DNA from: Papio anubis
Taxonomy: Eukaryota > Chordata > Mammalia > Primates > Cercopithecidae
DNA length: 64,000 bases
NCBI RefSeq assembly: GCF_008728515.1
Contig: NC_044978.1
Location: 143,391,787 to 143,455,786, forward strand
Direction of reading: 5' to 3'
Shown here piece after piece: positions 11,758 to 23,524 of this stretch. The position numbers were made by a program, and so were the translations under genes. The number at the start of each line of letters is the position of its first letter. Position 1 is the first letter of the stretch. Below the pieces are notes generated by a model. The model made no database searches and was not told where the DNA came from. It worked only from the letters and a program-made list of their open reading frames with translations.

Positions 11758-12246
11758 TATAATCATGTGTCATTAATGACAGGGACAGGTTCTGAGAAAT
11801 ATTTCATTAGATGATTTTGTGTTGTGTCCTCTACGATGTGTACTTACACAGACCTAAATGATACAGCTTACTATATACCTAGGTTACATGGTATAGTGTA
11901 TGGTTCCTAGGCTACAAACCTGTATAGCATGTTACTATACTGAATGTTATAGGCAATTGTAACACAATGGTAAGTATTTGTATATCTGAACATATCTAAA
12001 CATAGAAAAGGTTTAGTAAAAATACAGAATAAAAGATTTAAAATGGTAGACCTGTATAGGGTACTTACTTACAGGACTGGAAATTGTTCTGGGTGAATCA
12101 GTGAGTGATGGGTGAATGTTAAGGCCTAGGAAATTACTGTAGCACTACTATAGATTTTATAAATAATGTACACTTAGACTACACTAACAATTTAACTTTT
12201 TCTTTAATCTTATACTAACTTTAGTTGACTATAATATTTTTACCTT

Positions 12247-12544
12247 GGCTGGGCACGGTGGCTCACGCCTGTAATCCCAGCACTTTGGGAGGCCGAGGCG
12301 GGCGGATCACGAGGTCAGGAGATCGAGACCATCCTGGCTAACATGGTGAAACACCGTCTCTACTAAAAATACAAAAAAAAAAAAATTAGCTAGGCATGGT
12401 GGTGGGCGCCTGTAGTCTCAGCTACTCAGGAGGCTGAGGCAGGAGAATGGCCAGAAGCCAGAAGGCAGAGCTTGCAGTGAGCCAAGATCACGCCACTGCA
12501 CTCCAGGCTGGGTGACAGAGCAAGACTCTGTGTCAAAAAAAAAA
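12247..12544 (+). mobile_element. Alu (AluY/S-like, full length)
   Basis: Starts GGCTGGGCACGGTGG, has both monomers and a short A tail. It is close to the young Alu consensus, so it is younger than the transposon around it. Confidence 0.95.
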
Positions 12545-12680
12545 TTTTTTTTACTTCATAAACGTTTACGTTTGATTTTAATTCTGTTTTGATATAACAG
12601 TTAACTTAAAACACAAACACATTGTATAAAAATATTTTCTTTATATTCCTATTCTATAAGCTTTTCTTTCTGTTATTATT

Positions 12681-12890
12681 TATTTGTTTGTTTATTTTTG
12701 AGACAGGGCCTCACTCTGTCATCCAGACTGCAGTGCAGTGGTGCCGTCACGGCTCACCACAGAGTCAAACTCCTGGGCTCAAGCAATCCTTCCACCTCAG
12801 GCTCCTGAGTAGCTGGGACTACAGGCACACGTACCTCCATGCCAGGCTAACTTTTTTTTTTTTTTCTGTAGAGACAAAATCTTGCTGTGT
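12681..12890 (-). mobile_element. Alu fragment (inverted, right monomer)
   Basis: Reverse-complement Alu right-arm sequence from the T-rich tail through the mid A-rich linker. The left monomer is missing beyond about 12890. Diverged, AluJ-like. Confidence 0.8.
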
Positions 12891-13091
12891 TTTTTGTTAA
12901 AAACTAAAACATAAATGCAAACATTAGCCTCGATATACAGAGGGTCAGGAAGATCTTTAGTAATGTGTTGCACTACAGCTACGATGTCCCAAGGGGCGAG
13001 AAATTTTCAGCTGCATTATCATCTTATGGGACCATTGTTGTCTATATAGTCTGTCATTGACCAAAAGGTCTTTATGCGGCACATGACTGTA

Positions 13092-14094
13092 TCTGGTAAA
13101 CTTCAGTCAAGGTTGGCCACTAAAGAGATAATCATATAAGAAAAAATTGTTTTGACTAAAGGAGAGACATGCTAAGATTGAATTACACCTAGGTAAAAAG
13201 TTATTGAATCAATAGCAACAGGTCAAAAACACTGGCCCCAACATCTGGCATGAGGTCAATTTATGAACAAATAATTCTATTTAGTCTTCCTTAACTTATT
13301 CTTCAATTTCTCTGATGTTAATTAAGGCATTAAAAAGCAAATTTTACACTTAAACACTTGTTAAATTTTGTACTTTTGCTAATGACAAAATCAGCGAGCT
13401 TGAGAACTATTCAAGAGTTCCCAGGACAAAGCCTGCTCTTGGAGAATGTGTTGACCTCAGGACACCCATGCTGTAGCCGTAATTTAGTTATGAAGGCTTA
13501 GGCACAATCAAGACAATATTGTGTAAGGAATATTAGCCCTGTGGTTGTTGATGAAGATAAAATATAATAGAAATCAGAAACTCTACTTGATAGTAATTCT
13601 TCATGATGAGATGTAGAAAAACTTTATTGTTTTTGCTGCCTCACTTCAATCTTCTTACAGAACAGTACTTTTAATTTCCTATGGAAAGCTACTTTGTACC
13701 TACTTTACTGCCATGCTGTCATATTTGGGGGGATTTGTATTCAGCAGATTTACCTGGTTGCAATAACTAGTAGCGGGATGGACACATCAGCCACTGAACC
13801 ACTGGGGCATTTGCTAGGATTTCTAGGGGAAAAAACTCCATCTCAAACTTGGTTGAATGTAGACAGTAGCTCTTACAACCAACTTGCCCTTCATTGAGTC
13901 TGAGATAAAGAACATTCTAAGAACAAGTGAAAAAGAAAAAATAAATAACATGGAACAAGGCCCTAGCTTGGCAATGTGGCTTCATCAAGCTGCAGCGGAA
14001 ATGAGATTCATCAATTGTATAAACCAAGAAATCCTCACTTTTATGAAGCAATTTAATTAGTACTAACTGATGCATGGACCTCTACCCAAAATAT
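13092..14094. other. No gene seen
   Basis: AT-rich sequence. A 67-codon open frame at 13694-13897 has no recognisable domain and is within chance expectation. Confidence 0.3.
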
Positions 14095-14280
14095 AAAGAG
14101 GCTCTGTAGCATAGTATAGGAGATTTAGAATCCAACACCTCTGGATTTGAATCCTAATTCTGTCACTATCTAAAGATATGACCTCGAGTAAGTAACTTAA
14201 TCTTTGTGCCATTAGTTTTCTTACTGTAACACACAAACAGTAAAATCTGAAAGATCCATGACAAATCTGTGAAAGGCTTT
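14095..14280 (-). repeat. MIR SINE fragment
   Basis: The run 'gtagcatagtataggagatttagaatcc', 'tttgaatcctaattctgtcac' and 'gacctcgagtaagtaactta' follows the MIR core and flank on its reverse strand. Diverged and truncated. Confidence 0.55.
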
Positions 14281-14295
14281 GAATCCAGTATGTGT

Positions 14296-14586
14296 TGGGC
14301 TGGGTGCACTGGCTCACAACTGTAGTCCCGGCACTTTGGGAGGCTGAGGCAGGCAGATAACCTGAGGTCGGGAGTTCGAGACCAGCCTGACCAACATGGA
14401 GAAACCCCATCACTACTAAAAATACAAAATTAGCCAGGTGTGGTGGCGCATGCCTGTAATCCCAGCTACCCAGGAGGCTGAGGCAGGAGACTCACTTGAA
14501 CCCAGGAGGCAGGGGTCACAGTGAGCCGAGATCATGCCGTTGCACTCCAGCCTGAGCAACAAGAGCAAAACTCTCTGTCTCTCAAA
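14296..14586 (+). mobile_element. Alu (full length)
   Basis: GGCTGGGTGCACTGG start, both monomers present, tail ending in mixed A-rich sequence. The minus-strand open frame over 14063-14413 is an Alu shadow. Confidence 0.95.
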
Positions 14587-15490
14587 ACTAACTATATAAA
14601 TTTAAAAAATGCAAAAAAAATGGTGATTGTTGTTATTATTTTCTACACAACAGAAATGATGAACCATTCAGAAAATCCTTATTGGTGTTCATAAGAAACT
14701 AAATAGAAATTGTGAGAAAAAAACAAAAATATAGAACATTTTTTTTCTGGTTTTGTTAAATAAATTCAAATATTCCAATGCTACCAATTGTATAGCTTTG
14801 GAAAACTCATCTCACTTCCTATTACTTCAGCTCTAAAATGGTTTGTTTGGAAGATGAATGTCAATCAGCATCTCTTCTATTTCTAAACCTCTGATTCATT
14901 CATTCATATAACTGAACAGTTCCAGGTGAATTTGTATCAAATCTTGTAAATATATTAATCAACATGCTCCTTACAGGAAAAATGAAAAAGTCATAGCTCA
15001 TTCTTTTGACCTGGTTAGCTATCTTAAAGGAGTAATTTGGGAAAATAGTTTTTACAAAGAAAAGCCTCTTGGAGATAATAATTGTTTTAATTATAATAGC
15101 AGCTGCTTGCTTGCCTTCTTTCCTTTCTTCCTTTCTCCCTGAATAATTTGTCCATTAGGAGGGATCAAGAAAGGTAGCTGTCAGTCAGGGCTAGGGGAGG
15201 TGGCAGCCATTTGATATGAGATGTTGTAGCCAGAACAAAATGAGGACCATGTCCTTGCACTGGTATCTAGTACTGAAGGTCGTTGACAGAGCCTAAGTAG
15301 GGTGAAAAGAACAGGCACAAAAGGGGTAAGAGGGTACTGAGAGTGGCAAACAGAGATGGGTAACATAATGGGAGAATGAATTTACTAAGTAATATATTGA
15401 GGATTATGGGATATATGTTTCTCCAGAGAAGAGTTACCAATATGGAAAAGGAAAAAATTCAAATAAATACTTCCTTACTGAACTAAAATT
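14587..15490. other. No gene seen
   Basis: AT-rich sequence with a CT-rich patch at 15108-15140. No recognised repeats or exons. Confidence 0.3.
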
Positions 15491-15504
15491 AGAAGTATCA
15501 GATG

Positions 15505-15822
15505 AGGCCAGATGCAGTGGTTTGTGCTTGTAATCGCAGCAGTTTGGGAAGCTGTAGTTGAAGAAGGATCACTTGAGCCCAGGAGTTCAACAGCAGCTTG
15601 GGAAAAATGGTGAGTCTCTGTCTCTACTAAAAAATGTAAAAACAAATTTAAAAAATGTTTTAAAACTAGCCAAACATGATGGTGCATGCCGGTAGTTACA
15701 GCTACTCAGGAGGCAGAGGCAGGAGAATTGTTGGAGCCCAGGTATTTGAGGGTGCAGTGAGCTATGATTGTGCAACTGCACTCCAGCCTGAGAAACAGAG
15801 CAAGACCTTGTCTCTAAAAACA
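15505..15822 (+). mobile_element. Alu (AluJ-like, old)
   Basis: Dimeric Alu with many substitutions and an enlarged middle A-rich linker. Flanked by near-identical AGAAGTATCAG and AAAAGTATCAG. Two minus-strand open frames over 15475-15823 are shadows of it. Confidence 0.9.
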
Positions 15823-15837
15823 AAAGTATCAGCTGAA

Positions 15838-15912
15838 CTCAAGTTTATATAGATATAATGTTATATTACATATAACATATATATAATTAAATGTGCATAT
15901 ACATACGTATAC
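15838..15912. repeat. AT-rich low-complexity/TA-rich segment
   Basis: Alternating TA-rich sequence containing a small palindromic stretch (ATGTTATATTACATATAACA). Confidence 0.6.
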
Positions 15913-17326
15913 TACCTAATTCTGCCCACTAAAAAGATGCCGGAAGCAGTGACACCTAAGGGTAATAAACACATCTAGGGACTGGATCTTGGTTTCTAAA
16001 TACTCCTGTCCACTAAAAGGACCCAAGAGTCTTTGGTGAGATCGGGGTAATACTGGCCTTGTAAAGTGAGTTTGGATGTATTGCCTTCTCCTCTATTTTT
16101 CGGAATAGTTTGAGGAGGATTCATGTTAGTTTTTCTTTAAATGTTTGGTAGAATTCAGCTGTGAAGCCGTCAGATCCCGGGATTTTCTTTACTAGAAGAT
16201 TGTTCATTACAGCTTTGATCTTGTTACTTGTTATTGGTCTGTTCAGGTTTTAGATTTCTTCTTGGTTCAATCTTGGTAGGTTGTACGTATCAAGGAATTT
16301 GTCCTTTTCTTCTAGATTTTTCAGTTTATTGGAATATAGTTGCTCACAGTAGCCACTAATTATCCTTTGAATTTCTGTAGTATCAGTTGTAATGCCTTCT
16401 TTTTCATTTTTGTTTCTATTTATTAGGATCTTCTCTCTTTTTTTCTTAGTGTGGCTAAAGGTTTAACTTTTCAAAAAAACATCTTTTTGCTTCATTGATC
16501 TTTTGTATTTTTTTTTCATTTCAATTTCATTTCTTCCCACTCTGATATTTATTATTTTTATTCTATTAATTTTGGGTTTGTTTGCTCTTGTTTTTCTAGT
16601 TCTTTAAGATGCATCATTGGATTGTTTATTTAAAGATTTTCCTCTTTATGAGGTAGGCACTTATAGTTATAAAATTCCCTCTTAGTACTGTTTTTGATCT
16701 ATCCCATAGGTTTTGGTATGTTGTGTTTCCATTATCATTTGTTTCAAGAAATTGTTCATCTTCCTTCTGAATTTCTTCATTGACCCACTGGTCGTTCAGG
16801 AGCATATTGTTCAATTTCCAGGTGTTTGTATAATTTCCTAAATTTCTCTTGTAATTAAATCTAGTTTTGCTCCATTGTGGTCAGAGAAGATGCCTGATAT
16901 TTCAATTTTTTTGAATGTTTTAAGACTTGTTTTCTGACCTGACATATGATCTATCCTTGAAAATGATCCATGTGCTGAGGAAAAGAATGTGTATTCTGCA
17001 GCTCTTGGATGAAATGTTCTTTAAATATCTGTTCGATCTATAGTGCAGATTAAGTCTGAGGTTTCATTGTTTATTTTATGTCTGGAAGATCTGTCCAATG
17101 CTGACAGTGGGGTGTTGAAGTCTCCATCTATTATTGTATTGGGGCCTCTCTCTCTCTTTAGCTCTAATAATATTTTCTTTGTATATTTGAGTGCTCCAGT
17201 GTTGGGTGCATATATATTTGAAACTGTTATATCCTATTGATGCATTGACTCCTTTAACATCACATAGTGAACTTCTTTGTCTCTTCTTACAATTTTTGTC
17301 TTGGAATCTATTTTATCTGATATTTA

Positions 17327-17448
17327 AAGCATATTTAACCCAAAGAAGACTACCTCAAGGCATTTCATGATCAAACTCCCAAAGATCAAGGATAAAGAAA
17401 GGCTCCTAAAAGCAGCAACGGAAAAGAAATAACATACAATGATGCTCC
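17327..17448 (+). repeat. Inverted duplicate of 18441-18561 inside the old L1
   Basis: This 122-bp block is the reverse complement of 18441-18561 with about four substitutions. It interrupts the ORF2 endonuclease region, where it lies in the orientation opposite to the surrounding L1. Confidence 0.9.
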
Positions 17449-17503
17449 TTTCTCTTTTTTAGTGCTCCTTGCTCTTTTATAGTGACTCTTGCTTTTTTTT
17501 TTT
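17444..17503 (+). repeat. Three degenerate 20-bp tandem repeats
   Basis: Units at 17444-17463, 17464-17483 and 17484-17503 share the pattern GCTCCTTGCTCTTTTATAGT with changes. They directly abut the inverted duplicate. Confidence 0.7.
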
Positions 17504-18440
17504 GGTTTCTATTGGCATCAAATCTCTTTTTCCATTCATTTATTTTCAGTCTGTGTGTCTTTATAGGTAAAGTGTGATTTGTATAGGAAACACATCAACA
17601 GATCTTGCTTTTCATCCATTCAGTCACTCTATATCTTAGTTGGAGAGTTTAGTCCATTTATATTCAAGCTATTATTGATGAGTAGGACTTATTCCTGCCA
17701 TTTTACTTGTTTTCTAGTTGTTTTGTGGTCTTCTCTTCGTTCTTACTTTCATTTCTGTTTTCTTCTAGAGAAGATGATTTTCTCTGGTGGTATTATTTAG
17801 TTTCTTGCTTTTGTTTTGTATCCATTGTATGTTTTTTGTTTGTTTGTTTGAAGTTACCACGAGGCTTGCAAATACTCTTATAATCAATTATTTTAACCTA
17901 CAACTTAAAACTATTTACATAAACAAACAAGTAAAAAGAAAACTAATAAAGACTTGCCTTAACTTCATCCCCTTGGTTTTTAATTTTTTGTTTTTCAATT
18001 TATATCTTATGTATTGATTATGTCTTAAAAAATTGTAATTATTATTTTTATTGGTTCACTGGTTAGTTTTTCTACTTAGGATAAGAGTTGCTTACACAAC
18101 CCAGTCACAGTGTGATAATATTCTGTATTTTTCTGTGTAGTTACTACTACCCATGAGTTTTGCACCTTCACATGATTACTTGTTGCTCGTAAACATCCTT
18201 TACTTTCTGATGGAAGTACTGCCTTTAGCATTTCTTTTAGGTCAGGTCTGGTATTGATGAAATCCCTCAGCTTTTGTTTGTCTCAGAAAGCCTTTATTTC
18301 TCCTTCATATTTAAAGTATATTTTAGCCAGATATACTACTCTAGGGTAAAAGTTTTTTTCCTTCAGCACTTTAAGTATGTCACGCCGGTCTCTCCTAGCC
18401 TGTAAGGTTTCTAGTAAAAAATCTGCCTTCAGGCATATTG

Positions 18441-18561
18441 GAGCACCATTGTATGTTATTTCTTTTCCCTTGCTGCTTTTAGGAGCCTTTCTTTATCCTT
18501 GACCTTTGGGAGTTTGATCATGAAATGCCTTGAGGTAGTCTTCTTTGGGTTAAATGTGCTT
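18441..18561 (-). repeat. Donor arm of the inverted duplication (L1 sequence)
   Basis: Ordinary old-L1 sequence in the right place for this element. It pairs with 17327-17448 as an inverted repeat with a spacer of about 1 kb. Confidence 0.85.
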
Positions 18562-20230
18562 AATGTTCTAGAACCTTCTTATACTTTGATATTGTTATCT
18601 TAATCTAGGTTTGAGAAATTCCCTGTTATTATCCCTTTAAATACTCTTCCCACCCCTATCTTTTTCTCTACCTTCTCTTTAATGTCAATGACTATTAGAT
18701 TTGCCCTTTTGCTTCTTGGTTTTCTATTCTGTTTTCTTTTGTCTCTTTTGACTCTGTATTTTCAAATAGTCTGTCTTCAAGCTCACTAATTCTTTCTTCT
18801 GGTTGGTCCAATCTGCTATTAATGAACTCTGATGTATTCTTCAGTATGCCAAGTGCATTTTTCACTTGTTTTCTGATTGATTCACAGAATTTCTGCTTGA
18901 TTCATTGTAATTATTTCAATCTGTTTGTTAAACGTATCTGATAAAATTCTGAATTCCTTCTATGTGTTATCTTGAATTTCTTTCCGTTTCCTCAGCACAG
19001 CTCTTTTGCGTTCTCTATCTGAAATGTCACATACCTCTATTTCAACAAGATTGGTCTCTGGTCCCTTATTTAGTTCACTTGGTGAGGTCAAGTTTTCCTG
19101 AATGGTCTTGATGCTAGTAAGGGTTCTTTGGTGTCTGGGCATTGAAGAGTTAGGTATTTATTACAGTCTTCACTGTCTGCGCTTGTTTGTAGCCAGCCTT
19201 CTTGTGAAGACTTTCCAGATACCTGACAGCACTTGAGTGTTTGGACCTAAACTGTTTCTGCTTTAGGGGGCAGCCCAAGCTCAGTAATGCTGTGGTTCTT
19301 GCAGACTCATAGAGGTACCACCTCGATGGTCTTGGACAAGATCCAGGAGAGTTATCTGGATTACCAAGCAGAGACTCTTCTTTTACTTTCTCTCAAACAT
19401 ACAGAGTCTCTGTCTCTGTTCTGAGCCACCTAACATTGGGTTTGGGGTGACATAAGCACCCCTGTGGCTACCACCACTATGACTGTGCTAGGTCAGACCT
19501 GAAACCATCACAGTACTGGGTCTTGCTTATCACCTGCTGTAACCACTCCCTGGCTATTGCTTGTGTTCATTCAAGGCCCTGGGTCTCTATAGTCAGCACA
19601 TGGCAAAGCCAGCCACAACTGTGTCCTTCCCTTCAGGATGGCAAGGTCCCCCAAGCCCTGGGTGGGTCCAGAATTGCTGTTCAGGAGTCAAGGACTAGCG
19701 TCAAAAACCTTAGAAGTCTAGTTGGTATTCTATTTTATCGCACCTAAGCTGGCAAACCACAAGACACAGTCCTTCCCACTCTTTCCTCCTCTTTCCAAAG
19801 GCAGAGGGGCCTCACGCTATAGCCAACACCACCCGTGGCCACACAGGAGTACTACCAGATTACGACCACTAGGTATACATGGGACAAGGCCCAAGGTCTC
19901 TTAATTCAGCTTGTGGTGAATGCTGCCTGCCCTGAGATTCGTCCTTCAGGACAGTGGGCTCCCTACCCAGGGCAGGTCCAGAAATACCAACCAAGAGTCA
20001 AGCCCTGGAATCAGGGACTCTAAGAACCCACTTGGTGTTCTACCCGCCTGTGGTAGTGCTGCTACCTAAGGTGCAAGACAAAGTCCCTTTTACTTATTCC
20101 CCTGCTTTTCTCAAGCAGAAGGAATTTTGCCCTGTAGCCACCACACCTGGTAATGTGCTGAGTCTCACCTGAAGCTGGTAAATTTCAGAGGCTCGCCCAA
20201 AGCCCTTAATTTAGTATCTGCATGTCACTG

Positions 20231-21528
20231 TGTCCGGAATTGGTGGGTTCTTGGTCCCGCTGACTTCAAGAATGAAGCCATGCACCCTTGCTGTGAGTGT
20301 CACAGTTCTTAAAGATGGTGTGTCTGGAGTTTGTTCCTTCAGATGTTCAGATGCTTCCAGAGTTTCTCCCTTCTGATGAATTCGTGGTCTCGCTTGCTTC
20401 AGGAGTGAAGCTGCAGACCTTCACCATGAGTGTTACAGCTCAAAAGCAGTGCGAACCGAGAAAGTGAGCAGCAACAAGATTTATTGCAAACAGCAAAAGA
20501 ACAAAGCTTCCACAGTGTGGAAGGAGACCCAAAGGGGTTATCACTGCTGACTCAGGTAGCCTGCTTTTATTCCCTTATCTGATCCCACCCACATCCTGCT
20601 GATTGGTCCATTTTACAGAGAGCTGATTGGCCCATTTTACAGACAGCTGATTGGTCTGTTTTGACAGGGTGCTGTTTGGTGCCTTTGCAATCCCTGAGTG
20701 AGACACAGAGTGCTGATTGGTGCATTTACAATCCTCTAGCTAGACATAAAAGTTCTGCAAGTCCCCACCAGATTAGCTAGATACAGAGTGCTGATTGGTG
20801 CATCCACAATGTGTATATTGGTGCATATACAATCCTCCAGCTAGACATAAAAGTTTTCAAAGTCCCCACCTGACTCAGGAGCCCAGTTGACTTCACCTAG
20901 TGGATCCTGCCCTGGGGCCATGGGCAGAAGTGCCTGCCAGTCCCAGCCACAGGCCCACACTCCTCAGCCCTTGGGCCACTGATGGGACTGGGCACCATGG
21001 AGCAGGGAGCAGTGCCTGTTGGGGAGGCTCGGGCCACATAGGAGCCTACAGCAGGTGGGGGCAGTTGGGCATGGTGGGCTGCAGGTCCAGAGCCCTGCCC
21101 AGTGGGGAGGTGGCTGAGGCCTGGTGAGAATTCGAGCATGGCACGGGCAGGCTGGCAGTGCTGGGGGACCCGGTGCACCCTCTGCAGCTGCTGGCCCAGG
21201 TGTTAAGCCCCTCACTGCCTGGGGCCAGCAGCACCAGCCAGCCACTCCTAGGGCGGGCCCACCGAGCCCCTCCTAGTTGGGGCCCACCAAACCTGCGCCC
21301 ACCTGGAACTTGCACTGGCCCACCATCGCCACCGCGCATTCCCGGGTTCCTGCCTGCACCTCTCCCTCTACACCTCCCTGGAAGCAGAGGGAGCCAGCTC
21401 TGGCCTCAGTCAGCCCAAAGAGGGGCTCCCACAGTGCAGCGGCAGACTGAAGGGCTCCTCAAGCATGATGCTGAGGCCGAGGAGGTGCCGAGGGCAAGCA
21501 AGGGCTGCTAGCATGTTGTCACCTCTCA
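20231..21528 (-). repeat. Solo LTR12 (HERV9 family)
   Basis: The minus strand starts TGAGAGGTGACA and ends CACCAATTCCGGACA, the termini of LTR12. A GC-rich proximal part (20880-21510) and a repeated GCTGATTGGTGC array (minus GCACCAATCAGC, CCAAT boxes) at about 20600-20830 are typical. The same six bases TCACTG lie on both sides (20225-20230 and 21529-21534), so this is one insertion reduced to a solo LTR. LTR12 elements are known to work as NF-Y-bound promoters or enhancers; activity here is not shown. The open frames at 20897-21511 are GC-rich shadows. Confidence 0.92.
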
Positions 21529-22464
21529 TCACTGCTGGTTATTCAGGGCCCAAGGGCTCTTCAGTTAGCAAGTAGTGAATGCTGCCAGGACTGGGTCCTT
21601 TGTTTCAAGACAGCAGCTTCCATTCTGGTCCAGGGTGTGTCTAGAAATGTCATCTGGGAGCAAGGACCCAGAATGGGGATCTCACAATTCTGATTGGTGC
21701 CCTATCCTGCTATGGCTGAGCTGGTATGTAAGATACAAGACAAAGTCCTTCTCACTATTCTCTCTCTTTTCCTCAAGTGAAGGAAGGGGGTCTCTTTTGG
21801 ATCCATGGGCTGTGCAGCCTAGGACAAAAGAGTGGTGATGCCAGCACCCTCTTGGCTGCTTCAGCTGGTCTCAGTATGTCACATGTCCTTCACCCCTACG
21901 CCAGTCTATTGTCTCAGGGCCTAGTTCAGCCTCAAGACTCGCCTAAGAGTTGCAGTCCTTATGACCTAGACTGCCTTTTGGTTTCTACATGTACTTAGAA
22001 ACCAAGAGTACTTTGGCCCTTGGTGACAAGGTTTGTGAGCACTCAAGCTCAGACAGCTGGGATAGGAGATTCCCCTCTGTGTAGGCTGGTTTAAGTTCTC
22101 CATCTGTGGGTGGGTTTTGGCTGAGTTTGGTCAGGTTTTCTTTTCTTCTTTAACTGGACAGCACTGAGTTCAATGCCTCACAATTGCTGTGTTCTCCTTT
22201 CCTCAGTGTCCAGAGATGCTCTCCACATCATGGAGCCAACACTGCAGGGGATCGAGGAGGAGTGGTGTTGGTGATTTAGGACTGTTTTTCTATTTCTTCA
22301 GTGCCTCTTTCAGAAATATGAATTAAAACCAGGTACTGTGAGCATTCATCTGATTTTTATTCTCATAAGGTGTTTTTTTTTTCTCTGTAGATAGTTGTTA
22401 ACTTGGTGTCCTTGCATGGGGGATGATCCATGGAGCTTTCTGTTCTGCCATTTCGTTTCACCCC
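21529..22464 (-). mobile_element. Old primate L1, part 2: 5'UTR to 5' end
   Basis: Continues the L1 5'UTR after the LTR12 insertion and ends with a decayed form of the L1 5' start. On the minus strand it reads GGGGTGAAACGAAATGGCAG, in the position of the usual 'GGAGCAAGATGGCG'-type start. Open frames at 21575-21998 are not recognised as genes. Confidence 0.75.
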
Positions 22465-22479
22465 AAGACTCATTGGTGA

Positions 22480-23520
22480 AATGACTGATTTCTGGTTTTA
22501 GAGCAGGGACAAGAAAAATTCAAAATAAGCGTAGAAAATATTTTAGCATAAAGAAAAAGGTACTCAAAAATAATAAAGACATGTTAAAGAACAAAAAGAC
22601 CAACTTAAAGGGGCTCTTAACTGAGTAGATTAGGACAATTTACCAGTCAAAATTCACTTAAACATTAAGAATCCACGAATCTGTACTAATATAAATAAAC
22701 AAAAAATGGATAGGTGCAGGTAAGAGAACATATTTGCTTTTGGCATAAAGTCAACTAATAAATGTAAAATGAAAGATAGAATTAGAAAAATCACAATTTG
22801 GCACAGTAATATTCATTTAGCCAAAACATATCAGGGAATGCTAAAATGAGTAGATTAAATTTTGATGAGCAATGGGAATTTACACAGTCTCAAAGTACCT
22901 CCCTACAAAATACTTATTAATCACAAAAGGTCACATGAGTAATTTTACAGTGGAAAAGCATAGCAGATGCCACCTTAATCAAGTGATCAAAATTAACATC
23001 ACCAGTAATGGACAAATTAAAATTGTTTAGTAACTGATAGGATACAATGACAAGAAAGGAATATCACTTCTCTTATATACTTGCCAAAAATATGTAACTT
23101 TAATCATGGAAAAACACTAAGTAAATCCCAATTGAGGAACATTCTACCAAGTAATTGGTTGTAATTCCAAAAACATTAAGATCATGAAAGGCAAAGAAAG
23201 GCTGAGGAACACTGACTGAAGGACATTAAAGAGATTGCAACATGCAGTCATGGTTTGAATCCTTGAGACAACTAATGAAATTTAAATGAGATCTGTAGAT
23301 TCAATGATGATAATGTATCAGCATTCATTTTGATGGTCATATTGTGGGTTTGTAAGGGAATGTCCTTGTTTACAAGAATTACACATCAAAGTATTTGGGG
23401 TAATGAAGCATCATATTATTGACTGATGATTAAGGGAAAATTAAATTATTTGCACTATTATTGTAACTTTTATGTAAATTGGATATAATTTCAGAATTGA
23501 AATCATCTTAAGATAACATA
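22480..23520 (+). repeat. Probable ancient L1M 3'UTR-like sequence
   Basis: The segment around 23200-23510 ('atctgtagattcaatgatgataatgtatcag', 'gtaagggaatgtccttgttt', a final 'ttgtaacttttatgtaaa') follows the order of an old mammalian L1 3' region. Upstream identity is weak. No open frames. Confidence 0.4.
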
Positions 23521-23524
23521 AATA

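Larger units (their letters stand above)
11760..13089. mobile_element. Tigger-like DNA transposon, interrupted by two Alus
   Basis: The ends are imperfect terminal inverted repeats: plus-strand ATCATGTGTCATTAATGAC on the left, and on the right the reverse complement CAGTCATGTGCCGCATAAAG. Each is bordered by TA (11758-11759 and 13090-13091), the target duplication of Tc1/mariner-Tigger elements. Internal sequence ('ctaggctacaaacctgtatag', 'gcaattgtaacacaatggta') matches a well-known non-autonomous human-type Tigger family from memory. An Alu (12247-12544) and an Alu piece (12681-12890) sit inside; without them the element is about 820 bp. No transposase frame remains. Confidence 0.7.
16025..20230 (-). 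mobile_element. Old primate L1 (L1PB/L1MA-like), part 1: ORF2 RT to 5'UTR
   Basis: Read on the minus strand, this holds decayed L1 ORF2 from the reverse-transcriptase region back through the endonuclease region (16025-17560), then ORF1-region and 5'UTR sequence (about 17560-20230). All frames are broken. The ORF2 3' half and the L1 3' end are missing at the left border, while the 5' end is retained. That is unlike ordinary 5' truncation and suggests later deletion. The element is interrupted by an LTR at 20231-21528 and contains a 120-bp inverted duplication. Confidence 0.8.

Noticed and set aside
20897..21511. Cluster of GC-rich open frames on both strands, up to 117 codons, looking like a proline-rich gene
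   Set aside because: All fall inside the LTR12, whose GC-rich part produces such frames by composition.
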